Positions 24,960 to 33,798 of a stretch of 40,019 nucleotides of DNA are shown one piece after another; position 1 is the first letter of the stretch; each line of letters opens with the position of its first letter. The notes under the pieces were generated by a model. It was not told the origin of the DNA. It ran no database searches and saw nothing but the letters and a program-made list of their open reading frames with translations. This stretch comes from Streptomyces griseoaurantiacus. GTDB lineage: Bacteria > Actinomycetota > Actinomycetes > Streptomycetales > Streptomycetaceae. The position numbers and the translations under genes were made by a program. The stretch covers positions 1 to 40,019 of the forward strand of contig BNBP01000066.1 in the NCBI GenBank assembly GCA_014656015.1. Direction: 5' to 3'.

Positions 24960-26524
24960 GCCACGCTCCAGTTCTGCCCGGCCGCCCGGGGCTCAGCTGC
25001 GCGGTCAACGGAGGGTGTGTGGCCTTGAGGGATGACCGCCAGCCACAGCTCGGGCCCGGACAGGTGCCCTTCGGCCAGTTCAACGGTGACCGTGATGTGG
25101 GGCCGGCCGAGCTTGACGGTCACTTCCAGGCCGGCCTCGTCGACGGCGGCCCGCCCCAGTCCGTCCTGCGGGTGGTACTGGCTGAGCGCGACTTCGACGG
25201 CATTGAGCAGGATCAGTGCCGCCTCGAACGGCAGTTGGCCCAGATACTCGAGGCCGACCTCGCCGTCGGTGGCCAGCAGCCCGGCCAGATAGCGACGGCG
25301 CTGCGCGAGCGCCTGTGCCTGGGCGTGGGCCGCTGCTCGGTCGGCGCTGGTGTCGGGCACCTTTCGGGGCCGTCCGCTGGTGCGACCGTGCCGCTCGTGT
25401 TCCCGCAGCGTCACCTCGAGCTGGTGACGGCCAGTGCCGGAGTGGGCGGGAGTGCCGTGAGCGACGTCCTCCTCGCCGGCACCGATGACCGCGTGCCAGG
25501 CGGGCCAGTCCCCAAAGGCAGCCGCGTACACCCGACGGGCCTCAAAGTCATCCGGCTGGCGATACAGGCTGTAGGCCAGGGCCCTGAAGTCGACGCCCAG
25601 GTCACTGCCGCGCCGACGGGCCATGTAGCGACGGTCGATGGCAACCAGCAGGGTGTGCACGGCTCCGCTGGCCGAGTCGATCAGCCTGTGCACGGTTCCG
25701 TCTGGTTGGAACCATGCATCCAGGTCAGTCAGGCGGCGGATACGCTCGTCGATCCAGTGCTGCTGGTCGGCGACGTCCAGGAGCCCGGCATGCCCGGCAG
25801 CAGCCTCCACAGTGCGGGCGAATCCAGCCGCCCGCAGCTCGGCAAGCGCCGCTTCCACCCGTGGCAGGCCGCGCCCGTACTCACGGGGGAACTGGCGCAG
25901 CGCCTCGATGACGCGGTCGCGATTGTCACCGAACACGTCGTTGTCGGTCACGTCGGACTGCACCATCCTCGCCAGAGCCGCATAGAAGTCGGCCGTCACC
26001 CGCTGCAGTTCGTCGATGCGGGTGCGTACGTCCTCCAGATCGCCCGGCAATCGGCCGTGATCGTCCTTCAGATGACCGAGGATCTCCCGCAGCGTGTCCT
26101 GCACCCCGTCCAGAAGACGGCTGGGCAGTTGCAGAGCACGCACCACATCGACAACTGCGGTGCGCACGGCGGCCACGACACCGCGTCCTCGCTGCGTCAG
26201 CGCCCACGCCTCCTCACGCGCCGACAGACCCTGCAGACTGCGCAACGGAGCGGCGTAGTCGTGAAACGGCTCGGCGAACTTCCAAGCCAGTAGCTGGTCC
26301 AGCAAAGCACGCAGCTCAGCTTCCGGCAGCGGGTCGTGGTAGCCGACTGCCTTCAGCTGGGCGGTGATGTCGGACAGCGTCGCCATCGGCCCACGCGTGG
26401 ACAGCTCTTCCAGAGCGGCCAACAGGGCGAGATAGCGCTCCTTCACGAGGCCTTCCGGCATCCCGAACACGTACCAGTCCCCCGGTACGACCTCTTGCCA
26501 CCACATCCGCGAACGCAACACCAT
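24956..26524 (-). CDS. jetA: Wadjet kleisin-like subunit JetA (DUF2397/TIGR02677-like), about 522 aa
   Basis: First gene of the four-gene operon. After a short leader it opens with GDWYVFGMPEGLVKERYLAL and a wHTH (LSDITAQLKAVGYHDPLPEA). Long helices follow (LDGVQDTLREILGHLKDDHG; DVRTRIDELQRVTADFYAAL, typical of kleisin N-terminal arms). The C-terminal part ends with LGRPHITVTVELAEGHLSGP. This fits DUF2397. The start is uncertain: ATG 26524 is used here, but ATG 26536, a TTG at 26518 (best spaced from AGGGGGAG) and ATG 26506 are all possible. The open frame continues upstream to 26716 without clear homology. In the complex it would join the two SMC heads. Confidence 0.85.
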   Translation of the reverse strand: MVLRSRMWWQEVVPGDWYVFGMPEGLVKERYLALLAALEELSTRGPMATLSDITAQLKAVGYHDPLPEAELRALLDQLLAWKFAEPFHDYAAPLRSLQGLSAREEAWALTQRGRGVVAAVRTAVVDVVRALQLPSRLLDGVQDTLREILGHLKDDHGRLPGDLEDVRTRIDELQRVTADFYAALARMVQSDVTDNDVFGDNRDRVIEALRQFPREYGRGLPRVEAALAELRAAGFARTVEAAAGHAGLLDVADQQHWIDERIRRLTDLDAWFQPDGTVHRLIDSASGAVHTLLVAIDRRYMARRRGSDLGVDFRALAYSLYRQPDDFEARRVYAAAFGDWPAWHAVIGAGEEDVAHGTPAHSGTGRHQLEVTLREHERHGRTSGRPRKVPDTSADRAAAHAQAQALAQRRRYLAGLLATDGEVGLEYLGQLPFEAALILLNAVEVALSQYHPQDGLGRAAVDEAGLEVTVKLGRPHITVTVELAEGHLSGPELWLAVIPQGHTPSVDRAAEPRAAGQNWSVA

Positions 26525-27142
26525 CTCCCCCTGCATACGACGGCACCGTGACGCTCGGTGAAGCGGACCGGCAAAACCATGCCGCTCCATGCTTCCGAGC
26601 CGTTCATGAAAGCTAGATGCCGCCACTGACAACGCCGCCGGGGAAACCCACAAATCATTGAGGATCCGGCACTCGTCGATGACTTGAATCTGCGCTATTC
26701 GCGTCAGCCAGTGCACGGGATTCGAGAACGGTGCACGAACCGGCTCGCACCCTCCCCCACCCAGGGCAAGAGATCCAGCAAGCCCTGTCTGAGCTGCGAA
26801 AACAAAGAATCACGACGTGATCGAGATCTGCGACGCCGAGGATCCACACCACCACCAGGCAGGGCCCATTCGGCCTGTCGGCGTCAGCCGAAATCAAGTC
26901 AGATCCTTACGAGAGGCACGTCACACCCTCACGGAATATCGAACATGCATTCCTCGCAAGAAACTCGCGTATTCGTTCGAATTCCAGTAGTTGATCTTTA
27001 CAGCTACGATTTCTTGCAGAAGATCGCTTGCAAGTGGTGAGCACCACCCCGAATGAGGACTGCGAGGCATGCGGGTAACCATGTGCGACACCCTGAACAG
27101 GCAGATCTGATTGAGGAACCACTGAGCCAACACACGTCGGAT
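26525..27142. other. Intergenic region upstream of the Wadjet operon
   Basis: About 600 bases with no gene I can support. The part nearest jetA (26540-26700) has a protein-like minus-strand reading (VIDECRILNDLWVSPAALSV) that could be an N-terminal extension of JetA or a relic. From about 26890 to 27050 base composition turns A/T-richer than the surroundings, with a small ATTCG/CGAAT inverted repeat near 26970-26990. The Wadjet promoter probably lies here. Confidence 0.4.
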
Positions 27143-27805
27143 CTACGCAGGCCGGGCAGGCCGGCCGCTCGCTCCCGGCCTACGGTAGTCCCGTTCGAGG
27201 GGCCGGATCAGCGAGGAGACCATCCGGGCAACGGAGTACCCATCGCCCACCGACCTGTTCGTCTCGGGCAACGAGCCGCCGACCGCGGTCAGACCGATGT
27301 CGGCCGGCCCGCTGCTCTCTCGCCGGCGATCGCAAGCTGCCCGCCGGAACACAGGCCTGTGGCACCACTCGTGATTGTCGTCGGTGACGTCTACGGGCAG
27401 GTGGACGGTAGAACGTGTGGTCCGCTGGTGGACCAGCTCGAGCACGGCGGCTTTCTTCGTCGGTTCCATCAGGTCCAGGAGGGTGGTGGCCTCGGGCGGA
27501 TACATCTGGCCGAGGACCGCTGCCGTCCGGACCGCCGGCAGGAGGTTCACCAGTACGGCGACGGTCTGGGTATCCATCTGCCGGGCCACTGCAGCCGCCC
27601 ACCGCGGGTCCATGTATTCAGCCAGCGCAAGGACTTGAGTCGGCTGCAGACGGCTCACGATGGGCAGCGCTTCCCGGGCCATCATCCTGCCCAGCAGGTT
27701 GGCGGCAGCGGTCGGCGCGATGTGGGCGAGCGCGGCCGCCGCGTGCAAGGTCGGGCCCCGGGATCCGCGCCTGATGTACCACGCCGAGATGCTGCCCGTG
27801 GTCAC
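27143..27805 (-). CDS. MgtE-N-like repeat protein, probably 5'-truncated
   Basis: A helical repeat region from about residue 20 to 115 resembles the MgtE intracellular N domain: LAHIAPTAAANLLGRMMARE, then VSRLQPTQVLALAEYMDP, VAVLVNLLPAVRTAAVLGQM and ATTLLDLMEPTKKAAVLELV. No transporter part follows. The C-terminus is Arg-rich and unlike any domain I know. GTG 27805 is a possible start, but the first ~20 residues overlap a plus-strand coding relic (see 27976), so this gene has probably lost its real 5' end and starts on borrowed sequence. It may be non-functional. Confidence 0.45.
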   Translation of the reverse strand: MTTGSISAWYIRRGSRGPTLHAAAALAHIAPTAAANLLGRMMAREALPIVSRLQPTQVLALAEYMDPRWAAAVARQMDTQTVAVLVNLLPAVRTAAVLGQMYPPEATTLLDLMEPTKKAAVLELVHQRTTRSTVHLPVDVTDDNHEWCHRPVFRRAACDRRRESSGPADIGLTAVGGSLPETNRSVGDGYSVARMVSSLIRPLERDYRRPGASGRPARPA

Positions 27806-27975
27806 TCCAGCCCTGTGGCGGGAAGGCCCTGCACGATGAGGCCGCCGCCTGGGCGGAGCGGTTCCGCAAAGGAGATCCTGCCTATCAAAGCGACGGCAAG
27901 TGGTACGAGGCCACCCTCGCACACAGCACACCGCAACCCGCCGTCGCCGCGGCCGCCGACGACCGTATTGATCTG

Positions 27976-28395
27976 GTGAGCCTGTCCCCCGAGGACCTGA
28001 ACGATCTCGTTCACCGCCTCTGCATGAAGCTGCACGGCACTGCGGAAGGCCCCCGCGAGCTGATCGGACCGGGGCAAGCAGCCACCGTCTTCCGTGACAG
28101 GTCCCGCACCGGCGAACGGTGGGTGCTTCAGTGCCGGCGCAACCGGCACGTCGTGCCGGCGGAGACGGTCCACGCCCTGGCCGGGCAGATGCTGGACGTG
28201 CAGGCCAGCCGAGGCATCCTGGTCACCACCAGCTGGTTCGAGGCAAGAAGCCACGCATTCGCCCAACGCAGCGGCCGCATCGACCTGGTGGACGGCCGAG
28301 CTCTCAAAGCCCTGCTGCGGGAACACCTCGGCGTCGAGGCCCGGCTCGGTCTTAGCCGGCTTCCGCCCCAGTGGAATCTGCACGACCTTGCCTGA
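27976..28395 (+). CDS. Mrr-like restriction-endonuclease domain, 5'-truncated
   Basis: The 139-aa reading from GTG 27976 contains a Mrr-catalytic-like fold: PGQAATVFRDRSRTGERWVL, then QCRRNRHVVPAETVHALAGQ, MLDVQASRGILVTTSWFEAR and GRIDLVDGRALKALLREHLG. The family's usual (E/Q)xK pair reads Q-C-R here, so the catalytic Lys seems replaced by Arg. Coding sequence continues in frame upstream to about 27829 without a start (HDEAAAWAERF; DPAYQSDGKWYEATLAHS). It then appears to shift frame to RDPRLMYHAEMLPVVTPALW at about 27760-27820. The gene is therefore truncated and frameshifted. It probably once encoded a type IV-like restriction or recombination nuclease. Confidence 0.55.
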   Translation: MSLSPEDLNDLVHRLCMKLHGTAEGPRELIGPGQAATVFRDRSRTGERWVLQCRRNRHVVPAETVHALAGQMLDVQASRGILVTTSWFEARSHAFAQRSGRIDLVDGRALKALLREHLGVEARLGLSRLPPQWNLHDLA

Positions 28396-28720
28396 GCATC
28401 CCGGCTCTCGCTGCCAGCCATCCGGCTGACAGCGCCGTTCGCGAAGGCCATCGCTGCTCCGACTGCGCCTGTCCCTGGCCATCTGAGCCACCCGCAGAGT
28501 GTGCAGTCGGGCCGCGATCGGAAATTACCCGAATCTGCCTGATCGTTCGTTGATTGGGGGCTACAGTCGCGTTTCAGGCCCGGGTCGCCGCTCGTAGCGA
28601 TGGCACCAGCTGCAACAGAACTTCCACGCTGTCCGGGGATGCGGTCGTACCGTGCCCACCAGCAGCTTCCTTCTCATCTGCGGCGGGCGTCGGCTTGCCG
28701 CGCATCGTTGGAGCTCCTCC
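28396..28720. other. Intergenic region, probable promoter
   Basis: No gene seen. It precedes the 477-aa gene of the helicase pair. TACAGT at about 28562-28567 fits a Streptomyces -10 box (TAnnnT); no good -35 lies 17-18 bases upstream. The sequence around 28520-28560 is slightly A/T-richer than its surroundings. Confidence 0.3.
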
Positions 28721-30154
28721 ATGACAGCCGTCCAGGCCACTCCCTCTGCGTTGCCCCGCGACTTCTTCTGCGAGCACTCCGCCAGCAAGAGCCGCGTGCT
28801 CGTTCTGCTGGCGCACCCTGACGGACCCTCCAGCCTGCAGGCCGTCATGACCTGCAAGGACGCGCTCGTGGCCCATCATGCCGCGCTCCTTCTCTGCCTC
28901 GCCGCCCGCAACGGAGTCCTCACCGAGCCGCAGCAGAGCACGGCGGACAAACTGCTCACTGTGCTGCCGGATGCTCCTGCTGCCTCCTTCCGTCACGCTC
29001 TTGACCAGGCATGCGCGGGAGTGTGGACGGTCGGCTCCCCTGGGTTCACCTGGCCCTCTGATGACCCGTTCGACTGGGTGCAGGAGAGCGGTGAGGAAGC
29101 GGCACTTCCCATTTCCGCTATCCGGAGCCCGGGGGACGCTCGGCTCGCCGACCTGCCCGGTCCGGTGGTCCGGGTGGTCCAGTTGCGCGAGTTCCACGTC
29201 TACGACCAGGCCAAGGCACTCGCGGCAGCAGCTGCCAGCGGATGGGAGCCGTTGCCGCCGGAGGAGCTCACCGAAGATGATCCACACGATCTGACCGGCG
29301 CTGTCATGTTCGCTGCCGAGACCACAGGTGACCTGCCGGGTACGGACTGCCTGAACGACACGCAGGATGGCCAACTGCTGCTGTCGGCTCAGGGAGACGA
29401 GGTTGCCGACTGGTCGGCTGAGCCGGTCCGCGTCGACTTCGGCCCGGGCTGGCGCCTGCGCCGGGCCAATCACTCGGACACCCGTTTACTCACGGGCGCT
29501 GTGCCCGAAAGCGAAGATGAGCAGCCGGACTTCGCCGCGCTTTTCGCGCTGCCGGCGGCGTGCGACTGCGAGGAGGAGGACTGCCAGAAGTGCGACTGGA
29601 CGTTCACGCCGCGCACGGCCGAGCTGCTGTACAGCGCGCTGGTCGAGCTTGCTGATGCGGCCTACGACGATGCCGCCGAACTGGGTGATCGTCCCGTCAC
29701 CCAGGACGACGACGGTGCGTGGGGCTTCTTCTCCCGTCTGCCGCAGGTGACCTGGCGCCAGAGCAAGCAGTGGCGGCTCGGCCTGGCCCGGGCCTGCGAC
29801 GATCTGGCAGGCGACCTCAAGAGCGGCAGGTGGCCCCGGCCCGTCTGCGCGGCGGAGGAGATGGTCTTGCATCTCGCCCTCGGCGATGCCCCCGAGCATC
29901 GGGAAGCCGGTGACGGCAGTCCGCATGCGGCGCTGCCCGCGCACCGCGACGACTACGACTTCGACGCCTGTTCGGATTTCTTCTTCCAGGACCACGATGT
30001 GCTGTGGCTGTACGACAGCAAGTACAGCGAGGGCGCTGGTGAAGCCGAGGGTAGGGCGCCCGCCAGCGTCCCGTCCGCCTTGCACCCGGACAACTGGTTC
30101 GAGGACTTCCTAAACGTCCCAGCGCGCTCCCCCGAGCGCGGACACCGCCGCTGA
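28721..30154 (+). CDS. Unknown protein with Cys cluster, partner of helicase, 477 aa
   Basis: ATG 28721 is preceded by GGAG with good spacing; the extra upstream residues of the frame are not native. I do not recognise the family. Visible features are a helical start (VMTCKDALVAHHAALLLCLA), a strongly acidic overall composition, a C-x-C-x4-C-x2-C cluster at about residue 280 (ACDCEEEDCQKCDW) that may bind zinc, and helices LLYSALVELADAAYDDAAEL and WRLGLARACDDLAGDL. The acidic C-terminus includes DACSDFFFQDHDVLWLYD. The helicase gene begins 110 bases downstream on the same strand, so the two are probably one operon. Acidity could reflect DNA mimicry or binding to the basic helicase; that is speculation. 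Confidence 0.7.
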   Translation: MTAVQATPSALPRDFFCEHSASKSRVLVLLAHPDGPSSLQAVMTCKDALVAHHAALLLCLAARNGVLTEPQQSTADKLLTVLPDAPAASFRHALDQACAGVWTVGSPGFTWPSDDPFDWVQESGEEAALPISAIRSPGDARLADLPGPVVRVVQLREFHVYDQAKALAAAAASGWEPLPPEELTEDDPHDLTGAVMFAAETTGDLPGTDCLNDTQDGQLLLSAQGDEVADWSAEPVRVDFGPGWRLRRANHSDTRLLTGAVPESEDEQPDFAALFALPAACDCEEEDCQKCDWTFTPRTAELLYSALVELADAAYDDAAELGDRPVTQDDDGAWGFFSRLPQVTWRQSKQWRLGLARACDDLAGDLKSGRWPRPVCAAEEMVLHLALGDAPEHREAGDGSPHAALPAHRDDYDFDACSDFFFQDHDVLWLYDSKYSEGAGEAEGRAPASVPSALHPDNWFEDFLNVPARSPERGHRR

Positions 30155-30264
30155 ACCGCGGGCACGGGTCTTGGCGGCATCGGTCGAAGCCGTGACCTTT
30201 CCTTCGCCTTCCGCACTCACCTCGCTACGGGCCGGTGCCCGGAGCTGCAACAGAGAGCACCTGG

Positions 30265-33200
30265 ATGAACGTGAGCACGCAGCCCGTATGGGCTGAAGAA
30301 AGATACGAACACAACAAGGTGCGCCAGCTCCTGGTTCCCGGCGGCACACTGCAGGCCACCGACGAGGCCGGGGCGCTGCGGGTGTCCAACGTCTACGGCA
30401 GCTGGCCCGCGGTACATGTGGCAGCGGAAGCGGCCGACGGGCTGACCGCCGTGCTGCCCGACCGTTCCGGCCAGGAGGTGCACTGGCAGGGCAGCCGCAC
30501 GCTGCACCCAGCGCCGGCGGTGGTGGAGTCGTATCGGGAAGCCATCGGCTTCCGCCCGCACGGCGAGCCCCGCAGCCTGCGCCGCCCACAGATCGGCGCC
30601 CTGCACGCGGTACTGGGGCACTGGGCCTCGGGGCTGGGCGATCCGGGCATCGTGGTGATGCCCACCGGCACCGGCAAGACGGAGACCATGCTGGCTCTGC
30701 TGGTCGCCGCACGGATGGAGCGGTTGCTGGTGCTGGTGCCCAGCGCCGCTTTGCGGGACCAGATCGCGGGGAAGTTCGAAACGCTCGGCATCCTACAGCA
30801 GGAGCAGATCGTCACGCCTGCCGCGTTGCGGCCGCGGGTTGGCCGGCTCGAGCACGGGTTCAAGGACCCGGAAGAAGCAGCTCGGTTCGTTCAGGCATGC
30901 AACGTCGTCGTCGCCACCCCGCAGATCCTCAGCCGGGCCGTGGGCAATGTGCGGATGGCACTGCTGTCGTCGTTCTCCCATCTGATCGTGGACGAGGCGC
31001 ATCACTCCCCCGCGGACACGTGGGCGCGGGTGATCGATGACTTCTCCGACCGGCCGGTGCTGCTGTTCACTGCCACCCCGTTTCGGGAGGACGGCCGCCG
31101 CCTGCCCGGCCGTACCGTGTTCCGTTTCCCTCTGCGGGAGGCCCAGCGGCTGGAGTACTTCCGGCGTATCAACTACCGGGCCGTCTTCGGTGTCCAGGAC
31201 GTCGACCGGGAGCTGGCGGAGCTGGCCGTGGGCCAGTTGCGCGCCGATCGGGAAGCCGGGCACGACCACCTGCTGATGGCGCGGGCGGAGAGCATCCCGA
31301 AGGCGGAAGAACTCGGTGCGCTCTACCAGCAGTTGGCGCCCGAGTTCCATCCCACCGTGGTCCACCAGAACGCGGGCGTCACGCGCCGTAAGGCGGCCGT
31401 GCAGGCGCTGCGGGAGCGTGAGTGCCGCATCATCATCTGCGTCGACATGCTCGGTGAGGGATTCGACGAGCCCGCCCTGAAGATCGCGGCCATGCACGCG
31501 GCCCGCAAGAGCCTGAGCCCGATGATCCAGTTCATCGGCCGGTTCACCCGGGCCGCCGACGGACTGGGTGAAGCCGCCGTGTTCGTCGCGCAGGAACCGG
31601 GCGCCGGCACCTCACCGCTGCGGCGCCTGCTGCGCGAGGACGCCGACTGGAATCATCTGCTACGCGACCTGACCGACCGCGCCACCCTGGCCGCGGAGGA
31701 GACCAGCACGTTCGACACCACGTTCACCGGTGCGCCCGAGGACGTGGCGGTCAGCGTGCTGGAGCCGAAGATGAGCGCGATCGCCTACCGCGCGGCCACC
31801 GTCCAGTGGAGACCCGAGGCCGCCCTCGCGCTGTGCAAGGGCAACGAGCGCGTCCTGGACGACGCCATGGCTCTGGGCGGTGAGGACTCCTCCGTGGCCT
31901 GGTATGTCATCGAACGCCGCACCCCGGTGCGCTGGGGCGCACCGCAGGAGTTGGAGCAGGTCGTCTACGAACTGATCGTGCTCTACTTCGACACGACCAG
32001 GCGGCTGCTGTACATCCACGGCTCGGAGAAGTCGAGCACCTACAAGGACCTGGCCGAGGCAGTGCTGGGCGAGGACTGCGAACTGATCAACGGCAAGCGC
32101 GCCTTCCGGGTGCTGGCCCGCCTGGACCGGCTGGTGCCGACCAATGTGGGCCTCAAAGACGCCCGCGACTACTTCACGCGGTTCTCCCTCCACGTCGGCA
32201 GCGACGTCTCGCAGGGCTTCACCACCGAACAGGAGCACAAGAGCCAGACCCACATCGCCACATCCGGCTTCGACGACGGCGACAGCGTCTCGATCAGCGC
32301 GGCGCACTCGGGCCGGTTCTGGTCCCCCACCACTGCGCCGAGCCTGAAGGCCTGGACCGACTGGTGCGACCGGCAGGGCACCAAGCTGCTGGACAGCACC
32401 ATCAATCTGGAACAGATCTTCGACGGGTTCATCATCCCCGAGGACATCACCGCACGGCCGCCGTATGCACTGCTGGGCGTGGAGTGGCCCTGGCAGGTCT
32501 TCCTCGGCTCCCGCGACCGGTACACCCTCACCTACGACAACGTCCGCTACGCGCTCACCGACGTGGACTTCGAGGTCGACGACTACTCCCCCACCGGCCC
32601 GTTCCTGTTCTCCCTGACGACCCCCGCCTGGCGGGTGGCCTACCAGGCCGACTACGACACCAAAGGCCTGTTCTACCGGCCGCGCGAGCAAGACGCCGTC
32701 ATCGTCGGCAGCGGCCCCACAGCCGAGCCGCAGCCGCTGGAGGAATGGCTCAACGCCCACAAGCCTGATCTGTTCCTGGAGGGCGACCGCCTCATCGACG
32801 ACGAGGGCAAACTCATCGCCCCGCGCTACACCCGCCACCCCTACGACCCGTCCCTGCTCACGCCGCTCGAGTGGCAAGGCGTGGACCTGAGCAAGGAGTC
32901 ACAGAAGGCACAGCGCCGCACGGACTCCATCCAGTACTACATGTCGGCCCACCTGCAGGCCACCGGCTCCTTCGACGTCCTTGTCGACGACGACGGCTCG
33001 GGCGAGGCAGCCGACCTCGTCGGCCTCAAGGTCGACGGCCGCCACCTGGATGTGACACTCGTGCACTGCAAGTACTCGCACAAGCCCACCCCGGGCACAC
33101 GAGTCGAGGACCTGTACGAGGTATGCGGCCAGGCCATGCGCGGCGCCAAGTGGCGGCGCGGACACGCCCTGGCCGCTGCTGGACCATCTGCACAGCCGGG

Positions 33201-33279
33201 CCATGCAGTACACCCAGCGCAACGGCGGCATCTCGCCCTACGAAGTCGGCGATTCCAAGGCCCTGTTCGCCATCCGTGA
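30265..33279 (+). CDS. SF2 helicase with C-terminal nuclease-like domain, frameshifted near the end
   Basis: An SF2 ATPase. Walker A is MPTGTGKTETM at about 132-142, the DEAH box (LIVDEAHH) at 240-247, motif III FTATPFRED near 272, and motifs V-VI CVDMLGEGFDEP and MIQFIGRFTRAAD near 395-430. After a ~450-residue middle region comes a nuclease-like block: DDDGSGEAADLVGLKVDGR and LDVTLVHCKYSHKP (about 907-937), with D and C-K spaced as in PD-(D/E)xK folds. ATG 30265 (MNVSTQPVW) is chosen; GTG 30235 is an alternative. From residue ~966 the reading becomes non-native (HALAAAGPSAQ); the proper continuation is in another frame (next entry). Likely an ATP-driven DNA-restriction or repair enzyme acting with the 477-aa product. 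Confidence 0.82.
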   Translation: MNVSTQPVWAEERYEHNKVRQLLVPGGTLQATDEAGALRVSNVYGSWPAVHVAAEAADGLTAVLPDRSGQEVHWQGSRTLHPAPAVVESYREAIGFRPHGEPRSLRRPQIGALHAVLGHWASGLGDPGIVVMPTGTGKTETMLALLVAARMERLLVLVPSAALRDQIAGKFETLGILQQEQIVTPAALRPRVGRLEHGFKDPEEAARFVQACNVVVATPQILSRAVGNVRMALLSSFSHLIVDEAHHSPADTWARVIDDFSDRPVLLFTATPFREDGRRLPGRTVFRFPLREAQRLEYFRRINYRAVFGVQDVDRELAELAVGQLRADREAGHDHLLMARAESIPKAEELGALYQQLAPEFHPTVVHQNAGVTRRKAAVQALRERECRIIICVDMLGEGFDEPALKIAAMHAARKSLSPMIQFIGRFTRAADGLGEAAVFVAQEPGAGTSPLRRLLREDADWNHLLRDLTDRATLAAEETSTFDTTFTGAPEDVAVSVLEPKMSAIAYRAATVQWRPEAALALCKGNERVLDDAMALGGEDSSVAWYVIERRTPVRWGAPQELEQVVYELIVLYFDTTRRLLYIHGSEKSSTYKDLAEAVLGEDCELINGKRAFRVLARLDRLVPTNVGLKDARDYFTRFSLHVGSDVSQGFTTEQEHKSQTHIATSGFDDGDSVSISAAHSGRFWSPTTAPSLKAWTDWCDRQGTKLLDSTINLEQIFDGFIIPEDITARPPYALLGVEWPWQVFLGSRDRYTLTYDNVRYALTDVDFEVDDYSPTGPFLFSLTTPAWRVAYQADYDTKGLFYRPREQDAVIVGSGPTAEPQPLEEWLNAHKPDLFLEGDRLIDDEGKLIAPRYTRHPYDPSLLTPLEWQGVDLSKESQKAQRRTDSIQYYMSAHLQATGSFDVLVDDDGSGEAADLVGLKVDGRHLDVTLVHCKYSHKPTPGTRVEDLYEVCGQAMRGAKWRRGHALAAAGPSAQPGHAVHPAQRRHLALRSRRFQGPVRHP

Positions 33280-33439
33280 CCAGGCCCGCCTGCTGCGGCC
33301 CCGCTTCCACACGATCATCGCCCAGCCCGGTCTGCAGGCCGGCAAGGCCACCAGGGAGCAGCTCCTGCTGCTCGCGGGTGCGGAGAAGTTCGTCCGGGAC
33401 ACCAGCGCCGGCGACTTCACCGTCTACTGCAGCCGGTAG
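33164..33439 (+). pseudogene. Out-of-frame C-terminal end of the helicase
   Basis: From 33170 this frame reads WPLLDHLHSRAMQYTQRNGG, then SPYEVGDSKALFAIRDQARL, RPRFHTIIAQPGLQAG and LAGAEKFVRDTSAGDFTVYC. This is a well-formed protein end that follows naturally from AKWRRGH of the helicase. The shift is at the CCC run 33167-33169: one base fewer would fuse both parts and give a ~1057-aa protein. Either the gene is damaged or a base was mis-called. ATG 33203 inside the fragment is unlikely to be a true start. Confidence 0.7.
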
Positions 33440-33483
33440 CTCCACGGGCGGGCGCGCGATCGGGCATCTTCAGGCGCTGCCTC

Positions 33484-33739
33484 GTGGCGTGCAGGGTGCC
33501 ACGGGGGGAGAACCGCTTCTGGCTCTACCACCGTGCGCAGCTCGAACTCGCGCGGGAGCGCCAGGCCCAGCGGGGAGGGATGAGGGTACTGCGGGGCCCC
33601 GCTGCCCCCGGCGGATGGCTATGTGTCCTCCATCTACCGGGTGACGCAGTCACCTCTGTGGTCCCGGATGTCGGCGTTGGCAGCGAGTATCACGGTCGTC
33701 GTCATGGCGCTGGGGCAGCTGTGGCTCCACTGGCGCTAG
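33484..33739 (+). pseudogene. Small frameshifted gene with C-terminal TM segment
   Basis: The first frame reads RGENRFWLYHRAQLELARER and then QAQRGG, up to about 33579. A second frame then gives YCGAPLPPADGYVSSIYRVT and WSRMSALAASITVVVMALGQ before a stop at 33739, ending in a single hydrophobic helix. Neither frame alone looks complete, and a shift near 33580 would unite them in a small tail-anchored protein of about 85 aa. I do not know its family. It lies just after the helicase and before a terminator. Confidence 0.35.
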
Positions 33740-33762
33740 TCGACAGCGCGGCGTAGTACCCA

Positions 33763-33798
33763 GGTCCGCCCCCCACAGTGACGCTGCGGGGGCGGACC
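33763..33798. terminator. Rho-independent-type terminator
   Basis: An 11-bp perfect stem, GGTCCGCCCCC (33763-33773) with GGGGGCGGACC (33788-33798), is followed by GCATTTT. It ends the plus-strand helicase unit before the 590-aa gene. Protein-like minus-strand sequence just to the right (GISTHGERDNANGILRSN, about 33830-33890) may be a relic and is not supported as a gene. Confidence 0.65.

Noticed and set aside
31660..32877. Minus-strand frame of 405 codons
   Set aside because: Antisense to the helicase gene; low-complexity Gly/Val/Arg translation without motifs.
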